A stretch of DNA of 8,675 bases, from NCBI GenBank assembly GCA_030600745.1, contig JAUVLL010000121.1, forward strand, positions 1 through 8,675. Direction: 5' to 3'. The stretch's first letter is position 1. Each line of letters begins with the position of its first letter. The translations under genes and the position numbers were made by a program. The notes beneath the pieces are model-generated. The model was not told the origin of the DNA, searched no databases, and saw only the letters and a program-made list of their open reading frames with translations. This document shows, in pieces, positions 1 to 6,257 of this stretch. Origin of the DNA: Spirochaetaceae bacterium (GTDB lineage: Bacteria > Spirochaetota > Spirochaetia > B11-G9).

Positions 1-501
1 GAATATATAAATGGATTATGGGTTATGAATAGAGTTCGTATATTTAAAATAAATGGATTAAACCATCAAATAGAGGAAAATTATGTTAAGAGTTTATCCA
101 GAGATGATATAAATGAACCTCCCTCCACATTCAAAAGACTAGTAAAAGATATCAATGAACTAAAACAATCAGAAGCAAAAAACTGGATATATTCCATAAG
201 AAAAGCAGGTCTTCCAATTTATAAAGAATCTTTGGTAGATTATTACGAACGTTTTTCTTTTGCCTTGACTCCTCTTATAGTAATTTTTATTTCCAGTTCC
301 CTTGGTGGACGTTTCAAGAAAAACATACTTTTAATGAGTTTACTTTCCAGTCTTAGTATTTCAGTATTATACTATGTTCTAAAAATGATATTGATCATTT
401 TAGCAAAACAGGGTTATCTTATGCCAATTACAGGTGCATGGGGGGCTTTTTTTATATTTACAATTGCAGGAACAATACTTTTCAAAAAAGCAAGAACATA
501 A
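1..501 (+). CDS. LptF/LptG-family (YjgP/YjgQ) permease, C-terminal part
   Basis: This is the 3' end of a gene whose frame is open from base 1, so the first in-frame ATG (25) is internal and not the start; 166 residues are visible. Family members are inner-membrane subunits of the LptB2FG ABC transporter, which extracts lipopolysaccharide or a related lipid and passes it to the periplasmic Lpt bridge. The visible part begins with the end of the periplasmic beta-jellyroll region, then an amphipathic linker (about residues 40-80), then three hydrophobic segments at about 85-101, 109-135 and 143-161. This C-terminal three-helix bundle after a large periplasmic domain is the family layout. The YYERFSFALTPLIVIFIS stretch with the following LGGRFKKN matches the usual start of the bundle. 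LptF and LptG cannot be told apart from this fragment. The gene ends 14 nt before tgt, suggesting one transcript. Family assignment is fairly sure; the lipid carried is unknown, since several spirochaetes lack classical LPS. Confidence 0.8.
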   Translation, partial: EYINGLWVMNRVRIFKINGLNHQIEENYVKSLSRDDINEPPSTFKRLVKDINELKQSEAKNWIYSIRKAGLPIYKESLVDYYERFSFALTPLIVIFISSSLGGRFKKNILLMSLLSSLSISVLYYVLKMILIILAKQGYLMPITGAWGAFFIFTIAGTILFKKART

Positions 502-515
502 ATATAGGAGTATAG

Positions 516-1640
516 ATGATTTTTAAAACAGTAAACCGTGATAGTAAGACAAGAGCAAGAACGGGAATACTAAGTCTGCCTCATGGGAGAATAGATACAC
601 CTGCATTCATGCCTGTAGGAACTAACGGTACTATTAAAGCTATCCACCATGAAACGGTAGACTTAATGGGATACAATCTGATATTAGGAAACACCTATCA
701 CCTATATTTAAGACCAGGATTAGAGGTAATTAAACACTACGGTGGACTCCATAATTTCTCCAGCTGGAAGCATAATATTCTTACAGATTCCGGTGGATTT
801 CAAATATTTTCTCTTGCAACATTTAGAAAAATCAGGGAGGAAGGTGTCAGGTTCAGGTCCCACATCGATGGCTCCTATCATAATTTAACTCCGGAAGATG
901 TTGTAATGGTGCAGGAAGTTTTGGGTAGTGATATACAGATGTGCCTTGATGTTTGTACACCTCCTGATATTACCCATAGAAAAGCTCTTGATGCATTAAG
1001 TTTAACTACCAGATGGGCAAAAAGGTCAAAGCAAAGGTGGCTTGAAAGTAATGAAAACTATAATGGAAAGTTATTTGGTATTATGCAGGGGAATTTTTAT
1101 AAAGATCTTAGAAAACAAAGTGCAGAAGAGATTCTGGCCCTTGACCTACCGGGGATTGCCATAGGTGGTTTATCAGTGGGGGAAACATATGTGGAATTTC
1201 TTGAATTCCTTTCCTACAGTGCCGAGTTACTTCCTGATGACAAACCTGGTTATCTAATGGGTATTGGTACACCGGATTACATTCTTGCAGCAGTAGAAAA
1301 TGGTATTGACTTATTCGATTGTGTATATGCCACACGAATTGCAAGAAACGGAACTGTATTTACAAGTAAGGGTCTGATTGCTTTAAAGAAGGCTGTCCAT
1401 GCCCTTGACGACGGGCCAATAGAGGAGGGATGTACCTGTAGAGCCTGTACACAATACTCAAGAGGATATATGCGCCATCTTTTTAAAACAAATGAAATTC
1501 TTGGTCCAATGCTGGCAACAGAACATAATCTTAATTTTTTATATTCCTTTGTTAAAGATATACGACTACACATTACTAATGGTACATTTACTCAGTTTAA
1601 GAATAATTTTTTAAAAAATTATTCTTCAAAAAAAGGTTAG
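516..1640 (+). CDS. tgt: Queuine/preQ1 tRNA-guanine transglycosylase
   Basis: This cytoplasmic enzyme swaps guanine 34 in the anticodon of tRNA-Asp, -Asn, -His and -Tyr for preQ1 (bacterial type), the committed tRNA step of queuosine synthesis. The 374-residue length is normal. Visible landmarks are the DSGGFQ motif with catalytic Asp91, the DVCTPP segment (Asp145, Cys147) of the base pocket, GGLSVGE at 217-223, the nucleophile Asp268 in LFDC, the tRNA-binding RIARNG at 274-279, and the zinc site Cys306, Cys308, Cys311, His337. All catalytic and metal ligands are present, so the enzyme should be active. Two motifs differ from the common bacterial form: VYATRIARNG where CVMPTRNARNG-like sequence is usual, and DVCTPP for DECTPY. 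The ATG at 516 has an AGGAG (506-510) five bases upstream and gives the expected N-terminus. murJ follows after one base, which indicates an operon. Confidence 0.97.
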   Translation: MIFKTVNRDSKTRARTGILSLPHGRIDTPAFMPVGTNGTIKAIHHETVDLMGYNLILGNTYHLYLRPGLEVIKHYGGLHNFSSWKHNILTDSGGFQIFSLATFRKIREEGVRFRSHIDGSYHNLTPEDVVMVQEVLGSDIQMCLDVCTPPDITHRKALDALSLTTRWAKRSKQRWLESNENYNGKLFGIMQGNFYKDLRKQSAEEILALDLPGIAIGGLSVGETYVEFLEFLSYSAELLPDDKPGYLMGIGTPDYILAAVENGIDLFDCVYATRIARNGTVFTSKGLIALKKAVHALDDGPIEEGCTCRACTQYSRGYMRHLFKTNEILGPMLATEHNLNFLYSFVKDIRLHITNGTFTQFKNNFLKNYSSKKG

Positions 1641-1641
1641 C

Positions 1642-3216
1642 ATGAGTAAAGAAACAGGTATAAGAAAAAGCGCTATCGTAACATTTGTTGTAATGGGAGC
1701 AACATTTTTGTCCAGAATCCTTGGATTTCTCAGGACAGCTCTCATTTCATACATTTTTGGAGCATCAGGTACAGCTGATGTAATAAATCTAACATTTGCA
1801 ATACCCAACAATCTTAGAAAACTGATGGCAGAAGGCGCTCTATCTGCAGCATTTATTCCTGTTCTTTCTGAAACAATAGAAAAAGATAAAACAGATAATC
1901 TTCATCTCACTCAGAAAGTATTCAGTAATCTGATTGGTTTTCAATTGATTATTATAGTACCAATCAGTATTCTTGCAATTATTTTTGCAAGGCCTCTTAT
2001 TGTAAATATTCTTACGCAATTCAATAATCAGGAACAAATAGAACTGTCAATTTCTTTATTCAAATATTTTATTAATTATCTTCTGTTTATATCAATAAGT
2101 GCACTTATAATGGGACTTTTAAATAGTTCAGGCCATTTTTTTATTCCTGCTGTTACTCCAATTCTATTTTCAATATCTGTACTAACCTCGATTATCCTGT
2201 TACATAGAATAATCGGTGTTTATTCTATGGCTGTAGGTGTTCTTCTTGGCGGAATTACACAGGTTTTATTTCAATACCCACAGTTGAGTCAACTGGGATA
2301 CAGGTTATTACCAGATTTTTCATTTAAGAATGAATATTTTAAAAAAATAATAAAACAATGGCTGCCTGTTGTAGCAACTTCATCATTGTTCACTATAAAT
2401 CAACAGATAGCATTCCTTTTTTCATCCGGTCTGGAAAATGGCAGTACATCAGCACTTGTTAATGCTCTTGTTTTCTGGCAACTCCCATTCGGTATTTTCT
2501 CGGCATCAATAACAACTGTTCTTTTTCCACGGATGAGCCGGCAGGTAATACTTAAAGATACTGATGGTTTAAGAGATACTTTAAATTACGGGATTAGACT
2601 CCTGTTTTCTCTTCTTATTCCATCTTCTATTGTTTTTTTATTTTTTGGTAAGATAATTATAGCCACAGCACTTCAAAGAGGGTTGTTTACTGCCGAAAAT
2701 ACTATTATGACAGCAAAAGTATTACAGGCATATAGTCTTGGTCTTTTTAGTATTGGCGGTTTTAATTTCCTTCAACGTTTTTTTTATTCAAGTCAAAAAT
2801 ATCATATTCCATTTTTTACAGCACTTTTTGTTTGTATAATAGATATTATACTCTCGTTAGTGCTGAAGGAAACAAAAATGAGAGTGTCCGGTCTTGCTCT
2901 TGCAAATACTATAGCATTTACTTTAGGATTTTTTATACTTCTGGCACTAAGCAGGAAATCACTTAATAAATTAGATGGATTATTAATCATTAAATCTGTA
3001 ATAAAAGTAATTGTTTCAATAATACCAGCCTCATTAATATCTATATATTATGTTTATCTAATTGAGGATAGCTGGATTTACGGTGGTACATTAAAAAATT
3101 TTGGTATCATCATCATTATTGCTTTTTTCTGGCTCATTTTAACAGGCTTAATGTACAGACTGACAAAACTGGATGTTGTTGATTTTATCCTAAAAAGGAG
3201 GCCAAAAAGTGAATAA
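1642..3216 (+). CDS. murJ: Lipid II flippase MurJ (MviN family)
   Basis: This is a 524-residue polytopic membrane protein of the MOP superfamily that flips undecaprenyl-PP-linked peptidoglycan precursor (lipid II) across the inner membrane. Alternating hydrophobic segments run through almost the whole chain, as expected for about 14 helices. The N-terminal signature is strong: SRILGFLR at 24-31 (Arg25 and Arg31 match E. coli Arg18 and Arg24), Asp46 (E. coli Asp39), and PNNLRKLMAEGALSAAFIPV at 55-74 with Arg59 and Glu64 (E. coli Arg52 and Glu57). LPFGIFSASITTVLFPRMSR at 281-300 is the second family signature. Just before it, where E. coli has YYADRLMEF with essential Arg270 and Glu273, this protein reads VNALVFWQL, so both charges are missing. 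The ATG lies one base after the tgt stop with AAAGG (1632-1636) upstream inside tgt, so translation is probably coupled. The stop overlaps the next gene by 8 nt. Confidence 0.95.
   Translation: MSKETGIRKSAIVTFVVMGATFLSRILGFLRTALISYIFGASGTADVINLTFAIPNNLRKLMAEGALSAAFIPVLSETIEKDKTDNLHLTQKVFSNLIGFQLIIIVPISILAIIFARPLIVNILTQFNNQEQIELSISLFKYFINYLLFISISALIMGLLNSSGHFFIPAVTPILFSISVLTSIILLHRIIGVYSMAVGVLLGGITQVLFQYPQLSQLGYRLLPDFSFKNEYFKKIIKQWLPVVATSSLFTINQQIAFLFSSGLENGSTSALVNALVFWQLPFGIFSASITTVLFPRMSRQVILKDTDGLRDTLNYGIRLLFSLLIPSSIVFLFFGKIIIATALQRGLFTAENTIMTAKVLQAYSLGLFSIGGFNFLQRFFYSSQKYHIPFFTALFVCIIDIILSLVLKETKMRVSGLALANTIAFTLGFFILLALSRKSLNKLDGLLIIKSVIKVIVSIIPASLISIYYVYLIEDSWIYGGTLKNFGIIIIIAFFWLILTGLMYRLTKLDVVDFILKRRPKSE
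3193..3200 (+). promoter_or_regulatory. Shine-Dalgarno site that selects a GTG start
   Basis: AAAAGGAG lies inside the end of murJ and sits 8 nt before the GTG at 3209. There is no nearby in-frame ATG (the next is at codon 41), and only the GTG start keeps the hydrophobic signal peptide of the downstream HEAT protein, so this site fixes the start. Confidence 0.85.
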
Positions 3217-4558
3217 TTTGAGACTGTATATAATTATCTTATTATTATTAATTCCCGGCTTTATTCTTTCGGCAGATGAGAATGAAAAAGAGATAAAATC
3301 GTTACAGGAAGATAGACTTGAAACAATAATGTATGGGATAGATACCCAGGTATCAGAGCTTATTACAAAGCTTGAAACGGAAAAGAACTTTGATTTTAAT
3401 GAAGATCTTTTAATTCTTCTTGAAAACTCCATTAATAGCCGTCTGAAGGTAAGCATAATAAAGTTATTTGAAACAGCCGAAGATGATTCTGCCGTAGATT
3501 ACATATTTCAAGAGTTGCAGGAAAACTATAATTTAGCTGATGACATTAAAGTTTCTTTTATAAATTATATTGCTGATTATCAATCAAATGAAATATCTGA
3601 ATATTTATTAGAACTTGTAGATGTAGAAAGTAACACAATATCAATAGCAGCAATTACTGCTTTAGGTAAATCTGACCTGGAAAATACAACCGAAAAATTG
3701 ATTGAATATTTGGATGATAGTTTATTCGATGATCTTAGGAAACCATCAGTAATTGAGACCCTGGGCAAACTGAAAGCTGAAGAAGCATTAGAGATATTAT
3801 CTGATATTGCTACTGATATTTATACTGAAAATAGTTCCCTGCGATGGAAAGCAGTAGTTGCTCTTGGTGAAATTGGTAACGAAAAGAGTCTTGTTGTTTT
3901 GAAATCGTTATTTTCTGATAAAGATCCCTACTTGCGAAACTATACAATTACAGCATTGAAACATTTTCCTTCAAAAGAAATAGAAAATTTACTAATCCAG
4001 GGTCTTAAGGATTCTTCCTGGAGAGTTAGAGTTAATGCAGCTATGAGTTTAGGTGAACTTGGCATAAAGGAATCAATACCCATATTGATCTATAAAGCAG
4101 AAAACGATCCGGATATTCGAAATGTACGTTCAGCTTCTGTGAGAGCCCTTGGTGAGATTGGCGGAGGAAAAGCTTATGATTTTATTCGTAAGCTTTATGA
4201 AAATGAACGTTCAGATATTGGATTAAGAAGTATTTCTATTTCAATTCTTGCTGAAAAAGATCTTTCAAATTCAGTCAAAACAATTAATAGAGTTATTGAT
4301 AAGGAATGGGATAAAGATAAATCAGGCATACTTGATTATACCTGCAAAATACTATCCACAACAAAAAATCCAACACTTAAAGATATATATGCCAGAATGT
4401 TAAACTATGATAAAACACTGAATCTTAAATTATATGCGCTTCGTGGGATTAGGTTAAACTCGTTTAATTCGTTAAAAGAGGAAGTAAAATCATTTACATC
4501 CGACGAAACAACTAATGTAATAAGAAAACTTGCAATTGATGTACTTAAAGAACTCTAG
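3209..4558 (+). CDS. Exported HEAT-repeat protein of unknown function
   Basis: The product is a 449-residue protein with a GTG start. Residues 1-22 form a signal peptide (NNLR, then a hydrophobic core LYIIILLLLIPGFIL, then SA before acidic DENE). There is no lipobox cysteine, so a soluble periplasmic protein is likely. The rest is all-helical. Residues about 140-190 and 208-330 carry clear HEAT repeats: paired helices with the repeating ALGEIG or SLGELG turn (219-223, 281-285, 314-318), preceded by LRWKAVVALG, WRVRVNAAMSLG and VRSASVRALG. Less regular repeats probably extend through 65-449. HEAT solenoids are protein-binding scaffolds, and nothing points to an enzyme. The gene overlaps murJ by 8 nt (GTGAATAA carries both the start and the murJ stop), so expression is probably coupled to the envelope genes upstream. 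A role in envelope assembly is only a guess from context. Its stop interlocks with the stop of the convergent VWA gene. Confidence 0.85.
   Translation: MNNLRLYIIILLLLIPGFILSADENEKEIKSLQEDRLETIMYGIDTQVSELITKLETEKNFDFNEDLLILLENSINSRLKVSIIKLFETAEDDSAVDYIFQELQENYNLADDIKVSFINYIADYQSNEISEYLLELVDVESNTISIAAITALGKSDLENTTEKLIEYLDDSLFDDLRKPSVIETLGKLKAEEALEILSDIATDIYTENSSLRWKAVVALGEIGNEKSLVVLKSLFSDKDPYLRNYTITALKHFPSKEIENLLIQGLKDSSWRVRVNAAMSLGELGIKESIPILIYKAENDPDIRNVRSASVRALGEIGGGKAYDFIRKLYENERSDIGLRSISISILAEKDLSNSVKTINRVIDKEWDKDKSGILDYTCKILSTTKNPTLKDIYARMLNYDKTLNLKLYALRGIRLNSFNSLKEEVKSFTSDETTNVIRKLAIDVLKEL
4555..4558. other. Interlocked stop codons of two convergent genes (CTAG)
   Basis: The palindrome CTAG supplies TAG (4556-4558) to the plus-strand HEAT gene and TAG (4557-4555 read on the minus strand) to the VWA gene. 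The two coding regions overlap tail to tail by 4 nt. I find no hairpin followed by a T-run on either strand close to this junction, so each transcript probably runs into the opposite gene. Confidence 0.95.
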
Positions 4559-6162
4559 TATTTAAAGTCTGGTAAACCTTTACTATCCAGCAAATGCATA
4601 ATTCTATTCAGTTTTATTGAAGGAGATATCCATTCTTTAAAAATAATTGTAGTTTCTATTCCACCATTATTAATAACCCGGATTGGTTTATTAAGACAAT
4701 TAACAAGTTTATTCCCCGGAAAATCAGGAAAAAAATTCATAGATTTGGGAATAAAATTAATTACTCCATCTTCAAGTACAATTTCTCCAATTCGTTTTCC
4801 TGTTTCTATAATAAAGATTAAGAAATACTCAGAACCTGCACCACCAACAGATCGCGGGTGATCTTTTCCAAGAAGATGAATATTACGGTGTCCTATCTGC
4901 CTGTTTTGATTTTTTACTACCATTTCAATTGCAATCTGCCCAGGTTCTCTGAGTTCCTCAATTTCAATGTGCCTGTTTCTAATTCCGGAACTTACAGCAG
5001 ATTTAGAAAGTTTTCCCTCTCTTTTATCCGGTTTCCCTTTGCGTGAAGAATCAATTGAAATATAACTGAATGCTTTAATCAGTATATAAACCAAAGCAAA
5101 AAGAAGAATAATTCCTATAATAATATAAAGAAGTAATCTTGTATTAAAAATTTTACTAATATCAGATGCATTAGTATTAAGGTCAAAGTAAAATGAGAGA
5201 ACACCATTACGTGGGAAAGCTCTATACGAATCACTAAATTCAAGTTTAATTATAGAATTATACGATCCACCGGGCCAACTATCGGGAAGATTTATTAGTG
5301 TTTCAAGTATTCCCTGTTCACCACCTTCTAATTTTAAACTTTTCGCACTGTCCAGTAAATTTTCATTTCCAAAGATAATTCCATCCAGTTTTAAAAGAAC
5401 AGGATCTACTGAATGATTAATAACAGTAAAATCCACTCTAAAGCTTTTCCCGACAGTTCCAAGATCTTTAGGAAAAATAATTTCCGGAGCACCGGTAACT
5501 TCATGATTTATGGATTTATTTTCATTATCAAACGAAATAACTTCTTTATCCAATGTTTCAGCTATTACAGGGAAAAGATTATTTTTAATTTCAGCTTCAT
5601 CACCGTTTGATTTTGGAAGGTTACTCTCGGAAGAAGTAAGATCATCTTGTGGAAACTGGATCAATGTTACATCCCAGCCCTGACGTCTCATTTTTTCTGA
5701 TATTTTAATAATATTATCTTTATTATCAGATGAAACAGGATAGGGGCTTCCTGGAGGTGGATCATGTATACCGTCTGTTAATATAATTAATCTCTTAATA
5801 CTACTTGAAGACAGTTTGTCTACATATTCGTATAAATAGGAAAATGCAGAAATAAGATCTGTATACTGTCCAAAAGGTTGAAGAAGAAGAATCCTGTTAA
5901 GCAGTTCTCTTATTTCAACTTCACCCCGTATAGTGCGTGATATCTCATACTCAGGAAAATCATTGAAGCTTAAAAGATGGAAACTGTCTCCTGATTGCAG
6001 CTGCTCCTGAATTATATCTTCTATTAAATATTCTATTGCACCAGAATAATAAGGGAACATACTCTCCGATGTATCAAGTAAAACAATATTCTCTATTTGA
6101 TCTGACATTACAGAAAATACAGAAATAACAAACATAAATAATATAACTAAAATATTTTTCAA
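4555..6162 (-). CDS. Membrane-anchored von Willebrand factor A domain protein
   Basis: The product has 535 residues and a TTG start. Residues 1-20 form a signal peptide ending about VMS before DQ. Residues 24-205 are a VWA domain with a full metal-ion-dependent adhesion site: DTSES (Asp30, Ser32, Ser34), Thr101 in QYTD and Asp130 in LTDG. It should therefore bind Mg2+ and an acidic ligand on a partner protein. Residues about 222-328 are beta-rich and resemble an Ig-like or BatD-like spacer. One transmembrane helix lies at about 342-363, followed by a basic, low-complexity linker (371-395). The C-terminal domain (about 400-520) is beta-rich; its RSVGG and later KPIRVINNGG faintly recall an FHA fold, but this is weak. 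Topology should be periplasmic VWA and cytoplasmic C-terminus. The gene lies 95 nt downstream of the greA-like gene with its own candidate promoter. I do not recognise a named family; MIDAS-dependent protein binding is the only function I would infer. Confidence 0.85.
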   Translation of the reverse strand: MKNILVILFMFVISVFSVMSDQIENIVLLDTSESMFPYYSGAIEYLIEDIIQEQLQSGDSFHLLSFNDFPEYEISRTIRGEVEIRELLNRILLLQPFGQYTDLISAFSYLYEYVDKLSSSSIKRLIILTDGIHDPPPGSPYPVSSDNKDNIIKISEKMRRQGWDVTLIQFPQDDLTSSESNLPKSNGDEAEIKNNLFPVIAETLDKEVISFDNENKSINHEVTGAPEIIFPKDLGTVGKSFRVDFTVINHSVDPVLLKLDGIIFGNENLLDSAKSLKLEGGEQGILETLINLPDSWPGGSYNSIIKLEFSDSYRAFPRNGVLSFYFDLNTNASDISKIFNTRLLLYIIIGIILLFALVYILIKAFSYISIDSSRKGKPDKREGKLSKSAVSSGIRNRHIEIEELREPGQIAIEMVVKNQNRQIGHRNIHLLGKDHPRSVGGAGSEYFLIFIIETGKRIGEIVLEDGVINFIPKSMNFFPDFPGNKLVNCLNKPIRVINNGGIETTIIFKEWISPSIKLNRIMHLLDSKGLPDFKY

Positions 6163-6169
6163 CTTTTAT

Positions 6170-6173
6170 CTCC
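6170..6173 (-). promoter_or_regulatory. Shine-Dalgarno site that selects a TTG start
   Basis: On the minus strand GGAG is followed by 7 nt and then TTG (6162-6160). The first in-frame ATG is codon 10, inside the hydrophobic signal sequence, and would destroy it. The TTG start is therefore preferred for the VWA gene. Confidence 0.8.
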
Positions 6174-6198
6174 AAATTGTATTAGAGTTGTTCTATCG

Positions 6199-6242
6199 AA
6201 GTATTATCACAGCATTGTAAAACCATGTCTGCAACAATACTC
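6199..6242 (-). repeat. Imperfect inverted repeat / RNA stem-loop between the greA-like and VWA genes
   Basis: The arms are GTATTGTTGCAG (6240-6229) and CTGTGATAATAC (6212-6201) on the minus strand, separated by 16 nt. In minus-strand RNA all 12 positions pair: 9 Watson-Crick and 3 G-U. One further A-U and one G-U pair extend the stem outward to 6242/6199. In plus-strand RNA the same three positions would be A-C mismatches, so the fold is specific to the greA-to-VWA transcript. CAU/AUG can add three inner pairs across a one-base bulge. No U-run follows the 3' arm, so it is not a standard intrinsic terminator. It could be an mRNA processing or stabilising hairpin, or, as DNA, an operator dyad centred in the promoter spacer. 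Confidence 0.6.
6203..6231 (-). promoter_or_regulatory. Candidate sigma70-type promoter for the VWA gene
   Basis: Read on the minus strand, CAGACA (6231-6226; 4 of 6 matches to TTGACA) is separated by 17 nt from GATAAT (6208-6203; 5 of 6 matches to TATAAT). A TG one base upstream of the -10 makes it an extended -10 element. Initiation would fall near 6196 and leave a leader of about 34 nt before the TTG start. In AT-rich DNA such matches are common, but the spacing, the extended -10 and the position in the only intergenic gap support it. The elements overlap the inverted repeat at 6199-6242. Confidence 0.5.
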
Positions 6243-6257
6243 AAAATCCATATTGCC

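Noticed and set aside
25..501. A short complete gene starting at the ATG at 25
   Set aside because: The frame is open from base 1 and the sequence aligns in character with the interior of an LptF/LptG protein, so the gene is truncated by the window.
1277..1573. Minus-strand open frame opposite tgt
   Set aside because: It lies entirely antisense to conserved tgt coding sequence, has no recognisable domain and no convincing ribosome binding site.
3190..3456. Minus-strand open frame opposite the HEAT gene start
   Set aside because: It is a serine-rich shadow of the HEAT gene signal-peptide region, with composition typical of an antisense frame.
4561..4590. Possible small hairpin after the HEAT gene stop (TAAAG ... 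CTTTA)
   Set aside because: The stem has only about 5 bp and is AT-rich, with no following T-run; it is too weak to call a terminator.
6199..6242. Intrinsic terminator of the greA-like gene
   Set aside because: The hairpin is AU-rich, contains three G-U pairs, and is followed by UUCGAUAG, not a U-run.
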